Part shown: positions 1 to 10,568 of the stretch, one piece after another
Numbering within the stretch: the first letter of the stretch is position 1
Layout: each line of letters starts with the position of its first letter
Assembly (NCBI GenBank): GCA_036245525.1
Contig: BTPG01000003.1
Coordinates: 139,781,712 to 139,845,711, forward strand
Direction of reading: 5' to 3'
DNA from: Semisulcospira habei
Taxonomy: Eukaryota > Mollusca > Gastropoda > Semisulcospiridae
DNA length: 64,000 nt
Position numbers and translations under genes: made by a program
Notes under the pieces: generated by a model
What the model saw: the letters and a program-made list of their open reading frames with translations, nothing else
Told to the model about the DNA's origin: nothing
Database searches by the model: none

Positions 1-525
1 TTTCTTTCCCTTGCATCTGCACACTGTACACTCAGCACGAGAAAATTATTCTGTACTGTTAAAATCTTACTTTCGCTTCAAAACTAAAAACAGTGTCATC
101 TGATATGAAAAGAGAAGACAGCCTTGATGATCACACACATTTTGAAATCCAAGTACATGCAGATATTTTAATTTTTACAAAAAGAAGAAATAACTGACCC
201 TTGTGAGATAGATAGTTCGCGGTAAGACGTGGATGTTCATCAGGTAGTACACTACTCGACTTTGTAGGTGACCTGGAAAAAACAACAGAGTTCCTTGCAT
301 CATTCAGCTCGAGTCTCTGCTGAAATACTTGAGTCACAAAGTGAAACTAAGTGCATCAAAGTAACTTATAAAATCATCTCCCTTTGTTTTATTAATCAGG
401 TTCATGTTTGGCATTTTCTTACTAAAGCACACAACAACAATTATAGTTTTGAAGTATTTTTAAGTAAGTTTTTAAAGATAGGCTTGAAAATAAATACTCT
501 ATTTTCATGCCTGTCTTCAAAAACT

Positions 526-574
526 GAGTTACTGACAGTCAGAGGGTTATTTACCCTCTGGCTGTCAGTAACTC
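526..574. repeat. Hairpin, family B half-elements head to head
   Basis: GAGTTACTGACAGTCAGAGGG is repeated inverted after a spacer of a few bases. The CTCTGGCTGTCAGTAAC arm resembles family B ends (TTTGGCTGTCRGTA) seen at 17174 and 20620. Confidence 0.6.
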
Positions 575-869
575 ATTTTGTCCTACAGGAATCACCTCAA
601 CTAAAAGCTGACTGTCGGAATGTATTTGTGGTACGTGAGTCATTGTCTAAAGCGTGCGCATGCGTGCGCGAGTTGCGAGTGCGCGCTCAGATTTATAATT
701 ATTATAAGATAAGCGCATTATAAATACCGTAATTATAATTATTATTATAAAGCCCTACCCACAACCAAAGGGTTAAATCACAAGTGGTGGTGGGTAGGTA
801 CTGATCCTCATCTCATGAAAACATGCTGACGCATAAGCGACAGACAGATTAACTCTCTTGTACATAGTG

Positions 870-923
870 CAGCTGATACAGTTTACAGTACTGATGGCTG
901 GATGCACAAGGGAGTTAAGTGTT
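870..923. repeat. Family D half-element
   Basis: Contains GTTTACAGTACTGATGGC followed by TGCACAAGGGAGTTAA. It matches one arm of the hairpin at 14795-14879. A second half-copy is at 1626-1684, on the far side of the 1177-1584 MITE. Confidence 0.5.
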
Positions 924-950
924 GGCCTCGGGACTCTACATCTGACCTAC

Positions 951-1134
951 CTGCCAGTTTATTAACGATGAAGCGTTCACCCTGGTTAAAGATCTGAATA
1001 TACGACATGTCACGCTCGGATTCGTCATCCATGCTCTCATACGTCTGACGGTAGTGCTCAATTCGCTGCAGAAAATCCTTGACAGCTTCATTCTTGTCAC
1101 TACCGACATAGTCAGGGCTACACACTTTCACTTC
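951..1134 (-). CDS. PFKFB: PFKFB exon 6: C-terminal part of the kinase domain
   Basis: Encodes EVKVCSPDYVGSDKNEAVKDF through SYIQIFNQGERFIVNKLAG, the end of the 2-kinase domain. In this family the next exon starts the linker to the histidine-phosphatase (fructose-2,6-bisphosphatase) domain with its RHGE motif. That part is not in the window, so the gene is cut by the left edge. Acceptor ttttcag, donor GTAGGT, ending in phase 1. The six exons give 646 coding bases (215 codons plus one base) with every junction in phase and no internal stop, so the gene looks functional. Confidence 0.95.
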
Positions 1135-1176
1135 CTGAAAACAAGCAAAGAAATGTTTCCAGAAAATAATGTCAAA

Positions 1177-1584
1177 TGTGACCCTCTCTCACAAAATCAG
1201 TCTTAACTCGCATTTCGGATGTTTTGACATATATACATTTCTGAAAACTACAATGTTTGCTGATTATTGTGATATATGACTGTATGCTGTAGTGCAAAAA
1301 TTGTAGAAGTTGTTAGTGTTTAAAGTTGTTAAAACCTCTGGCGGCCATTTTGAGAAAACAGCCTGTGAAGTTTCTGTGTGCAGCATAATTGGGGCCAAGC
1401 TCAGACTGTTAAAATCATTTTTAACCTATTTAATGGCATTTTTTATGATAAAGATTTTAACCATACGATACTTTGGTGTATGTAGAATACATTTATGCAA
1501 AAAAGTGAAAATGACCGACATTTTTGCATGTGGTGCTGATGGGCTCCCTGCGAGTTAAGACTGGTTTCGTGAGAGAGGGTCACA
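1177..1584. mobile_element. MITE with 36-bp terminal inverted repeats
   Basis: The left end (1177-1212) starts TGTGACCCTCTCTCAC and the right end (1549-1584) is its inverted copy with about three mismatches (GTGAGAGAGGGTCACA). The 408-bp element has no coding capacity. It sits in PFKFB intron 5. The target duplication is unclear (short A-rich flanks), so I do not assign a superfamily. Confidence 0.8.
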
Positions 1585-1625
1585 AATAAGATTGTGTTTT
1601 TTCCGTATTTGTATTAGCCCTCCTG

Positions 1626-1684
1626 TGCATGCGACCAACGCAACTGTTTACAGTACTGGTAGCTGTATGCACTAGAAAGTTAAC
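1626..1684. repeat. Family D half-element, second copy
   Basis: Reads GCATGCGACC...CTGTTTACAGTACTGGTAGC...GCACTAGAAAGTTAAC, related to 870-923 and to the complete hairpin at 14795-14879. Confidence 0.45.
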
Positions 1685-2090
1685 CTATTTACCCCAAGGC
1701 CCATTTCCTAGATTTTGTAGGTGTCACCTAATGACTATGTACCAGTTGCAGGAAATGGATTCACCATGATCAGGCTGTGCCCTTGAATTATCTTGCTGTA
1801 CAGCATCCAGGATAAATGGGTTAGGATGTAGGAAAGTACTTCAGAGCCAGACATGACTGCACTGAACTTCTGAATTTACCCACTCTCCAAAATAAAATAA
1901 AAAAATAACAAAACTTTATTATGAAATGAAATGTACTGTCTCCTCGGTCTTCTATTTTAGACTCTCTCCAAATGGGGTTATCACTTTGTGTGTACGTGTA
2001 ATCACAACTTGCCTCCCCTTCGTTACCCTGTTGAGGGCCACTGCAAAGTGAGATGTCTGCTGTTACGAGGGGAGAATTGATCACCACCCA

Positions 2091-2126
2091 ACAGCAAGAG
2101 CCGTAGATACTCATGAGCCCCCGCAG

Positions 2127-2159
<33 letters not shown>

Positions 2160-2289
2160 GGAGCTCATGGGAATTTATGCCTCTTGCTGAAACCACTTTG
2201 CACCCATGTCCCTTTGATGGCTGGGATCTTTGGACATTCAATTTACGATTTAAAAAACACAATCTGCGGCCACCGGCAGTGTTGTGATT
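2091..2289. repeat. Family C hairpin element with poly-G loop
   Basis: The left arm is AGCAAGAGCCGTAGATACTC and the right arm ends ATGCCTCTTGCTG. The central palindrome normally reads GCCCCCGCAGTTGCGGGGGC, but here the right side has become a run of about 28 G (2131-2158). The tail to about 2289 matches the family tail (ACACAATCTGCGGCCACCG). Confidence 0.7.
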
Positions 2290-2348
2290 AAAGACCTATT
2301 TTTCCTTGGTAAAGGCAGTGTAAACACAACGCTTTTCACTACACTCAC

Positions 2349-2483
2349 CAATATATTTGCCTCAATGATTTTGGGATCATCACAAACAGATTCCACAAAG
2401 AAGAGTTTGAACGAATGCTCCTTGGTGCAGATATCGACTAGCATCCTTCTGCGCTCTTGAGTTGTGTTTGTCGCATCAATCAC
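2349..2483 (-). CDS. PFKFB: PFKFB exon 5: DATNTT motif
   Basis: Begins VIDATNTTQERRRM. The Asp of DATNTT, about residue 112, is a conserved active-site residue of the 2-kinase. The remainder (CTKEHSFKLFFVESVCDDPKIIEANIL) matches the family's conserved block after the Walker-B-like strand. Acceptor tttcag, donor GTGAGT, phase 0 at both ends, 45 codons. Confidence 0.95.
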
Positions 2484-2912
2484 CTGAAAACACAATGCAT
2501 ATAAGTATACTCTGTATAAATAGGAGATAAACACTCTTGTAAACTTGTAAACAAACACTACTGCTACTCACCTCCTGCTCTCTGCCTTCAAGCAGAAACT
2601 GTCTATTACACATTGTGAGATCTCACGCTGTGAGGTCATATGCTCTGGTGACGTGGTGTGTTAACTTCATGACAATGTGTGCACATATGTCTGACACAAA
2701 GATCACCCACACACAGGAAACTGAACACTAGTCCAGACATATTACAGTCTGCTCACATGTCATGACATGTTCATGTTTCAGTTTGTTGGCTATGAATGTC
2801 TCACAGATTGATGTGCTAACTATAAAACCACTTTCCAAAGAAAAGGATAAAAAAAATCTGGCCCAACCTAAATGTGCCGTAATGTAAACAAGATGGGATG
2901 AGCCATAACCCA

Positions 2913-3396
2913 CAAAGTCCCTTCTATATGAGAGCTGTCCTCGCTGTCAAGGGTCTCTTCCTTTAGTCTTTGACCTGATTCTGATGTTGAATTATCTCCA
3001 ATTGAAAAAGTCTCGCAGATCTGCCAATGCGTCAGTGAATCTAAGGGGGCGCAGGACATAAGCATCACTGATTTGTCAAATGTCATTTGTCATAACATAA
3101 GTTTTAGTTTTTACGTAATTTTATATTTTACATGATATGAGTTTCACTTTCACTTCATAGGCTTGAGAAAATGGTGACAAAACTAGAATTTCACGGTGCA
3201 ATTTCAGTCTTTCTATAATTTGTGTGAAAGCAGGTTGACTTTACCTAGCTACATGATATACTAAGTACACGGGTCATGTGCATGCTCTTCTGAAACGCGT
3301 CGATGTGTGTGTGTGCATGTTAGTGCGTGGGTGCGCGCGCGCTCCAAACATCTCCAAGAGGCATAGATCCTCCTAGTGATGCACGCATGTTTGTGC

Positions 3397-3427
<31 letters not shown>

Positions 3428-4068
3428 CGAGAGAGAATTACGTCATACTTTAGAGTATTATGTCAATGTCTGTGTGGTGACGGGGTTGCCTCATTTACGT
3501 CACCGCCATTGTCCGACTTTCTCTAGAAGTCAAGGTTTTTTAGTGTTTTATTTAATTCTTTTCTGAAAAGAATTAATTTGTACTAAAGAAATTGAAGGGA
3601 TAAAAAGCTGGCTAACAAACTCATCCAATGTCTTTCTCCAAACTAGCTATATGCAAAAGTTCAATATGACAAAAATTACGGGCTCTAATCTGGGTCAACC
3701 GTCTTCCTATAAACGGTTGTTTATGTCTTCAATGAGACATTCAATTACATTATGCTCGGAGGTTCTCTTAGCCACCCGTTTAAGAAAGTATTTCGCCAAG
3801 TTTCAAGCTTGTGTGTACAGAAATATCAGAGATTCTCTTGTTTACATACATAAGCACACACATACATGTATGCATATGCACATACGGCGCTTCACGCCAA
3901 ATGTACATTCAGCAAGGTTAGTGTAACTAGACATGATGTAATTTTTATCTTGTTACTTATTTGTTAGAGGTTTAGACCTGCCTGCCTTTGACATCATGGA
4001 CATGCTATTAATTTTGCCCCACCACAACCCATCCTAAAAAGTCCCTTCTATAAATAGAATGGACTTAA
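2913..4068. mobile_element. Non-autonomous element M, long form (about 1.15 kb)
   Basis: The left end (about 2913-3055) and right end (about 3940-4068) match, in inverted orientation, the two halves of the 300-bp element at 11951-12258. Both ends carry AAGTCCCTTCTAT. The middle contains a GA microsatellite (3398-3422), an AC-rich tract, and about 270 bp (3636-3900) related in inverted orientation to 46200-46680. There is no long ORF. It sits in PFKFB intron 4. Confidence 0.7.
3398..3422. repeat. (GA)n microsatellite
   Basis: About 12 uninterrupted GA units inside element M. Confidence 0.9.
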
Positions 4069-4119
4069 AAATAGAAAAAAATAAGTAAAAAATCATGCAC
4101 ATAACAAAGGGAACAAGAA

Positions 4120-5070
4120 AGGCAAAGCCATTATGGCACACATGTATGACCTATTTACATGTGTGACCTTTGTCACAATAAGTAAAGGGCTGGCTTCTGC
4201 ACCAGCAAAATCCATGTTTTGTCAAAATGTAAGCATTTTTGACACATCTGTCAACCCCCCGTGACCCTTGACCTTTGCAATGAGTCAACTAAATTAGCAT
4301 TCATAGGAAGGTTTTATCATCAGCTACCTTTGTGCAAAATTTGATTGAAAATTTTGCAAAAATGTTGATAATACCTACAATTTTATCAAACATTTGCCCG
4401 CCTCTTGTGACCCTTGACCTTTCCGTATCTATCTCTGTACAAAATTTGGGTTTAAAGTTGTTAACAGTATTTGGCAAAAAACATCTTTTGTCAAAATGTG
4501 GCTATTTTGGACCTATTTCCAGAGCTCTTGTGATCCTTTCCGAGGGGTCATCCAAATTAGTATGCATAGTAAAATATTAGATAGGTCATACCATCAGGTA
4601 TCTCTGTAGAAAGTTTGGGTTTGAAGCTGTCAATAGTATTTGAGAAAGAACATTTTTTGTCAAAATATGGCCATTTAGGCTCCATTTCCTGAGCTCTTGT
4701 GACCCTTGACCTTTCTGAGGGATCAACCAAATTAGTATGCGTAGAAAGGTCTTTCCATCAGGTATCTTTGTACGAAGTTTGGGTTTGAATTTGCGAATAG
4801 TATTTGAGACAAAATAAATTATGTCAAAATGTAACTATTTTTCACCAATTTCCTGATCCCATGACCTTGACCTTTGTGAGAGGTCACTCAAATTGGTATG
4901 GTAGAAAGGTCTTGCCACAAAGTATCCTTGGGCCAAGTTTGAAGATTGTAGCTTGAATAGTCTTCAAGAAAATGCCAACTTTAAAGTTTACCATGGACAA
5001 CGGCAGACAGACAACGGACGGACGACCACTGGCCCAAAACATACTTTTGCTTCGCACGTGAGACAAAAAC
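4120..5070 (+). mobile_element. Tandem-core element L, copy 1
   Basis: Starts AAGGCAAAGCCATTATGGC, then a degenerate TGGCACACATG terminus, and ends CACGTGAGACAAAAA. Between them are several degenerate tandem units of about 165 bp, each with GTGACCCTTGACCTTTC, a TTAGTATGCATAG block and TCAGGTATCTYTGTACCAA. The end region contains ACAACGGACGGACGACCACTGG. The layout of short unique ends around a minisatellite core resembles the pearl/Helitron-like elements of molluscs, but the class is not proven. Confidence 0.75.
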
Positions 5071-5086
5071 AGACAATCATACTCAC

Positions 5087-5150
5087 AGCCACCTCTCCTC
5101 CATTTTCCAGGAACTTGCAGGCATCGTCCACGGCCATCAGAGCAACTTTG
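5087..5150 (-). CDS. PFKFB: PFKFB exon 4
   Basis: A short exon of 64 nt encoding KVALMAVDDACKFLENGGEVA, the helix and strand leading into the DATNTT motif. It follows exon 3 in frame (phase 2 to phase 0). The donor is GTGAGTATG. The tandem-core element that ends near 5065-5070 lies only about 20 bp past this donor, so an insertion has come very close to the splice site without hitting it. Confidence 0.9.
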
Positions 5151-5213
5151 CTGCACACAGTCAACACATACACACTAGCAGACTGATTACATGATGGTTT
5201 TGTCAAATTAGAT

Positions 5214-5307
5214 CAACCCTTTCAGTGTCAGCAGCAGTTTTAGTCCTGATTCCTGCAGAAATCATTGTGACTAAAAGTAAAACCACTACCGACACCCAAA
5301 GGGTTAA
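5214..5307. repeat. Family B hairpin
   Basis: Reads AACCCTTTCAGTGTCAGCAG...CTACCGACACCCAAAGGGTT, an imperfect palindrome of about 94 bp with a TTAA at the right end. It lies in PFKFB intron 3. Confidence 0.75.
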
Positions 5308-5833
5308 ATTATGCCTGACCTATTACACAAACAAAATCACTAGTGCTCAAAATCAATAGTGCTCCGATAAAATGCAACCATTGGCATTAGCAAGCATTCT
5401 ATCAGTTGAACTGTACATGCACATTTTATTTAATGGAAGGACAGGCATAAATAATTTATTATACAATGCCTTATGAAATTGGTTTTGCCTTCAATCAACA
5501 TTTTTCCTTTCAAAGATCTTCAAAATGGTGCAGTGCCAAATGACTTGTATGTGACTGAGTCACTGTTAACTTATGCTCCTCCACAGTACTGGCCGTTTTG
5601 TATCAGTGCAAGAAAACAGTCAGCAATGCAACAGAGATAGCGCAACCTTTATGGCCACACATGAACTGAGACAGCCTTCTAACACAGTCAGTAAAAGCAT
5701 GTGAATTGTGTGTATATGTATGTGTATATACCATTCAGCAGGCCCTAAAATACACTATGCCATATTTGTTTTTTCTGAGCTGGTCACGTTTCTTTCACAC
5801 ATAAAACAGTACACATGTAAAGCTGCGTCTCAC

Positions 5834-5930
5834 TTCCTGATTTCCTGAGCCTCTTTGTTGTCAGCCCTGAAGAAGTTATGATTCTTGTACGAGTCTGTGG
5901 CTGCTCGTCTGTATTCACCCACATTGAAAG
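5834..5930 (-). CDS. PFKFB: PFKFB exon 3
   Basis: Continues the kinase domain with FNVGEYRR, the fructose-6-phosphate-binding neighbourhood, then SYKNHNFFRADNKEAQEIR. The acceptor is ttttgcag and the donor is GTGAGA, which splits a Lys/Asn codon. Joining exon 2 to it gives Ala where vertebrate proteins usually have Val before FN. This is a mild substitution and does not break the reading frame. Confidence 0.93.
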
Positions 5931-5940
5931 CTGCAAAACG

Positions 5941-6177
5941 TTAACCCGTATCCTTCGGAATACACCAGTGTGTGAAATAAGATTGTCTAAAATACAAATA
6001 GTTCAAGGGTAGTGCCAGAATAGCTTGGCGCCTGTAGGTGCCAAGCTATTCTGGCACCACCCTTGAACTGAACTAAGGCCATTGGTTTATATCCTTATCT
6101 GTAAGTACTATAATGTAGCTTGCATATATGGCAGTGTACAAATTTGATGCTTTTAGCCTCAGTATGATATGGGTTAA
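5941..6177. mobile_element. TTAA hairpin element, family A (complete copy)
   Basis: A 237-bp element bounded by TTAACCC and GGGTTAA, with a central palindrome at 6001-6068 (GTTCAAGGGTAGTGCCAGAA and its inverse). It shares both outer segments (CGGAATACACCAGTGTGTG and TTAGCCTCAGTATGA) with the copy at 8503-8804. It begins 10 bp upstream of the PFKFB exon 3 acceptor. Confidence 0.8.
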
Positions 6178-6409
6178 TTGAAAAATGCAATCCAGACCAA
6201 AAAGGTGACTGCCAAGCATGTGAAATGCAAAAAAGTACCCAACGGAGAAAGAAACACGCTTAGAAAAAAACGGTACAACACAATTTATTAATATTTCGGG
6301 TAAATACCCTTTGTCAAAATAGACAAACAAACAGAGACATTATTTGCTACTTATCTTCAGATGCAGAAGGAATGTGGTTAATTGGCCTGAGTTAAAGCAT
6401 TTTATAATG

Positions 6410-6623
6410 TTAACCCCTGTAATGCCAGTGGATGCAAAATGTGTTTCTGTAATCTTAGTTATTTCAACGCCCAAAAGCCCAGGTCATCCAAGGAACCCCG
6501 ATTCAAAGCAGTTTCAGCAAGAGGCATAGATCCTCCCGAGTCAACACAACTGAGGGGACTCATTAATATCTATGCCTCTTGCAGCTGGATCATTGTAACT
6601 TTTTCTCAGTCAAGGGTTAGCAA
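6410..6623. mobile_element. TTAA hairpin element, family C
   Basis: Bounded by TTAACCCCTG and AGGGTTAG. The core palindrome at 6516-6582 has arms AGCAAGAGGCATAGATCCTC and ATCTATGCCTCTTGC. The outer segment carries the family's CCAGTGGATGCA motif. Confidence 0.65.
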
Positions 6624-6799
6624 ATTACATGCACACAGGACACTCTAAGAAGCAAATGGATCAAGTAATCAAATTACAGTAAACTTCAGATATATATCCA
6701 AAAACAAAGTTTGTTATTAGTGAAAAAGTGTAGTCACGAACTCTGAAAAGTAGTTATTGCTATAATGTCCAAAGAAAGTTTATTTCATGAAATAACAAG

Positions 6800-7970
6800 A
6801 AAGGCAAAGCATTATGGCTCATGTGTATGACCGAAATTACACATGTATGTGTGACCTTTCTGACAAAGGCTGGCTTCTGCAGCAGCAAAAATCATGTTTC
6901 CTGAAAATGTAAGCATTTTTCACCCATCTGTCCACCCCCCGTAACCCTTGACCTTTGTGATGAGTCGACTAAATTAGTATGCATAGGAAGGTCTTATCAG
7001 CAGCTATCTTTGTACCAAATTTGCCAGAAAAATTTGCAAAAATGTTGGCAATACCTACAATTTTATGAAAAATCAGCATTTTACACACATTTGCCAGCCT
7101 CTTGTGACCCTTGACCTTTCCAAGGGGTCATCCAAATTAGTATGCACAGATAGGTCTTATCATCAGGTATCTCTGTACCAAATTTGGGTTTGAAGTTGTG
7201 AATAGTATTTGAGAAAAACATCTTTTGTCAAAAAAATGACAATTTTTCACTTTTTTCCTGACCTCTTGTGACCCTTGACCTTTCTGAGGGATCAACCAAA
7301 TAAGTGTGCATAGAAAGGTCTTCCCATCAGGTATCTCTGTAGTAAGTTTGGGTTTAAAGTTGTGAATAGAATTTGAGAAAAAAACATCTTTTGTCAAAAT
7401 ATGGCTATTTTGGACCTATATTCTGACCCCTTCGTGACCCTTGACCTTTCCGAGAAGTAATCCAAATTAGTATGCATAGATAGGTCTTACCATCAGGTAT
7501 CTCTGTACCAAATGTGGGTTTGAAGTTATGTATAGTATTTTGAGAAAAAACATCTTTTGTCAAAAAATGGCTATTTTTCACCTATTTCCTGCGCTCTTGT
7601 GACCCTTGACTTTTCCGATGGATCAACCAAATTAGTATGCACAGAAAAAGGTCTTACCATCAGGTATCTTTGTACCAAGTTTGGGTTTGAAGTTGTGAAT
7701 ATTATTTGAGAAAAAATAATGTCAAAATATAGCTATTTTTGACATATTTCCTGATCTCCTGTGACCTTGACCTTTGTGAGAGGTCGCTCAAACTGGTATG
7801 TATAGAAAGGTCTTGCCACAAAATATCCTTGGGCCAAGTTTGAAAAATCGGGCTTAAATAGTCTCCGAGAAAATGCCAACGTTAAAGTTTACCACAGACG
7901 ACGATGACAACGGACGGGACGACCGCTGGCCCTAAACATGGATTCACATTTGCTTTGCACATGAGCCAAA
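6800..7970 (+). mobile_element. Tandem-core element L, copy 2
   Basis: Has a clear terminal pair, TGGCTCATGTG at 6815 and CACATGAGCCA ending at 7968. The core has about six units of roughly 165 bp. It is in the same orientation as the 4120-5070 copy and lies in PFKFB intron 2. Confidence 0.8.
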
Positions 7971-8234
7971 AAAATAAATAAAAGGATTAACAAATTATAA
8001 CAAAACTCACAACCTCTTTTGATAAAAACAATTGTTTTCAGTTTCAATTATTCAGCTAATTATTATTTATGAAGAAAAAATACTCACGACCTCTTTTTAG
8101 TTTTTAATTTTAATTCTATTTACAACGTTATGTAGCAGACTTCAGTCATAGTTGTTTTAATCTAAAGTAGCTTTGAAGTTTTCAAACAAATTTTAAAAAA
8201 AAAATTACCTATCTAAATAAGTAAAGAAATACTA

Positions 8235-8498
<264 letters not shown>

Positions 8499-8502
8499 TC
8501 AC

Positions 8503-8804
8503 TTAACCCTTATCATTCGGAATACACCAGTGTGTGAAATAAGTTTGACTAAAATAGTTCAAGGGTAGTGCCAGAATAGCTTGGCGATTCTAGGTGCCAA
8601 GCTATTCTGGCACCACCCTTTAACTGAAGCCATTGGTCCATATCTGTATTTGTAAGTACTTTAATGTAGCTTGCATATGGCAGTGTACAAATTTTAAGAC
8701 AAGTTAGTTATTAATTGGGTTTAACGCCGAGCAGGCAACTAAGGCCATCCATCTCATGGTGGGTACATATTTGAAGCTTTTAGCCTCAGTATGACATGGG
8801 TTAA
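8503..8804. mobile_element. TTAA hairpin element, family A, second complete copy
   Basis: Bounded by TTAACCC and GGGTTAA. The core palindrome is at about 8556-8627. Relative to 5941-6177 the right arm carries about 70 extra bp (about 8695-8765), itself a small insertion. Confidence 0.8.
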
Positions 8805-8917
8805 CTGTTTTAGCTGTGCTCTTCCAAAGCGTCTTTCTTTGTTGGCTAACATTAGTAACAGATGTTCAGAAATCAGAAGTAGCTCAGAATTGCACCTGTT
8901 TTGATGGAAACAGTGGA

Positions 8918-9295
8918 TTAACCCATTACATCCTGAGGCTGATTTTGTAAAGTTTGCTCATTATCCTATACAGGCTACATTAGAGATTAGGAGATAGATC
9001 AACCACTGTAGGTCAAGGGTGGTGCCAGAAAAGCTTGATGCCTGAGGCCTTTTGACCAGGAGTAAAGGGTGAGGTAACCCTGACAGAAACCCCAAGTGCT
9101 GAAGAGGGGAGTACTGGGCTGCACAGCGCACTCTAACAAACCACAGTACTATGCATATACAGCCCTATGACACTTGGAGATGGATTCAACAAAAATGGAG
9201 ATCACCCTGTGGAGGCGCCAAGCTATTCTGGCACCACCCTTGAATTATCAGTCAAGTTTATTTTAAGCAATGGGTGTCAGGATGAAAAGGGTTAA
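8918..9295. mobile_element. TTAA hairpin element, family A, nested in family I
   Basis: Starts TTAACCCATTACATCCTGAG and ends GGATGAAAAGGGTTAA. The flanks AACAGTGGA (left) and AAGCCTGG (right) together make AACAGTGGATTAAAAGCCTG, which is present uninterrupted at 14126. The element therefore inserted at TTAA and duplicated it. The loop between the palindrome arms has been expanded by about 160 bp (about 9040-9210). Confidence 0.85.
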
Positions 9296-9599
9296 AAGCC
9301 TGGTCAAACGTGATTGCATCTTTGCTCTGGGCTTTTAATACCCTGTTGCGTAATCAGGCACACTGGGTTTTTGTACATATTTCTGATGTGAATCATCTAT
9401 TGCTTGTATTTTCAACAATCAGAAGTCACCTGTTTAGTCTGGATTTGATGGCTGTAACGCTAAAGGAGAAATTTACACGGGTAAAGTCCACCTCTGCCTG
9501 CTGCTAATGTTCACCGTCTGCGTGCTGGTCTGTGAATTTGGAGTGGCTTTCAATTGTTTGCGCCAAAATCACAGGCCAAACTACCAAGTATGCTGTTTA

Positions 9600-9635
9600 C
9601 CTCATTCGCGGCCAGCCGCGCCGCGAATGAGTTAA
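9600..9635. repeat. Short family H palindrome
   Basis: CTCATTCGCGGC and its inverse GCCGCGAATGAG around a short loop, abutting the next element's TTAA. Confidence 0.6.
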
Positions 9636-9810
9636 CCCTTTGAAAGCCAAGAATAGGTGAAGACGATCCAACTGCAAGAGACACAGATCCACGTGAGCCC
9701 CCGCAGTTGCAGCGTTTGGTGAGGATTTTTGCCTTTTGCTGAAACTATTTCTGATGAATTTATGACAATTTCAAAAATGCAATCTGCATCCACTGGCCAT
9801 GAAAGAGTTA
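9632..9810. mobile_element. TTAA hairpin element, family C
   Basis: Starts TTAACCCTTTGAAAGCC. The core at 9671-9740 has ACTGCAAGAGACACAGATCC and a degenerate right arm. It ends CCACTGGCCATGAAAGAGTTA. Confidence 0.65.
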
Positions 9811-10534
9811 CAGATTAGTGTCAATATCAAAGATGGATCTACAGAGTATTTGGAGATATAATACAATAAAGACTCCTTGGAGGGTTCTGCTCTAGTATAA
9901 TCGTGTAACCTGTATTTCATTTGGAGTACGTAAGCACACATGTATCAATCAACAGGAGCATTTTAAACATTTTACAATCAAACTATTGTATGTCAAAACT
10001 GCATGATCAAACAAACATCTCAACAAAGAAAACGTACCAAACGTATCATGTTGAAACTAAATCAAGATGTACTGAACATGATCTGGCATTAATAAAAGTG
10101 TGCAGTTCATATTCACACATTTGTTAAATACATTTTCATTATATCAATTATTCAAATGAGGAAATAATTCACGAAAATGCAACAAAAACAAAAAAAAAAC
10201 AAGGTAACAAAACTTCAACAGACCTGTTCCCCATCGCCAAGCGTTATAAGATATGCTGCTACCGTATTTATCAGCCATTGTCAAACAGTTCAATACACAA
10301 TCACTACACATGTATACCTAGACTTCTGCTGGTATTCTTTCCCCGTTTTTTCGCTGATACTTATGAAGGTGACAGTGTTCTGCCCTTCGTGGATTTGAAA
10401 TGAAGAAAGCAAAAAATTATATTCCCTACCAAAAGGCTGGGTCATTACATCTGCACAAATTGAGGAAACATTCAACAACACTTTGAGCACAGCTGCACGG
10501 AAACAAAGCAACACCTTCACACGGTTGTCTCCAT

Positions 10535-10568
10535 CGATTCGCTACCGCTGTTAAGCGGTAGCGAATCG
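10535..10568. repeat. Perfect short palindrome (family J)
   Basis: CGATTCGCTACCGCT and its exact inverse AGCGGTAGCGAATCG flank a 4-nt loop (GTTA). Weaker pairing continues outward (GGTTGTCTCC with GGAGATAACC). Confidence 0.75.

Noticed and set aside
268..723. Open frame of 151 codons
   Set aside because: No recognisable domain, covers a hairpin repeat at 526-574, and no splice-site context.
6800..7970. Regular tandem repeats considered as a CRISPR array or satellite
   Set aside because: Units are about 165 bp, degenerate, without spacers, and bounded by defined element ends in an animal genome.
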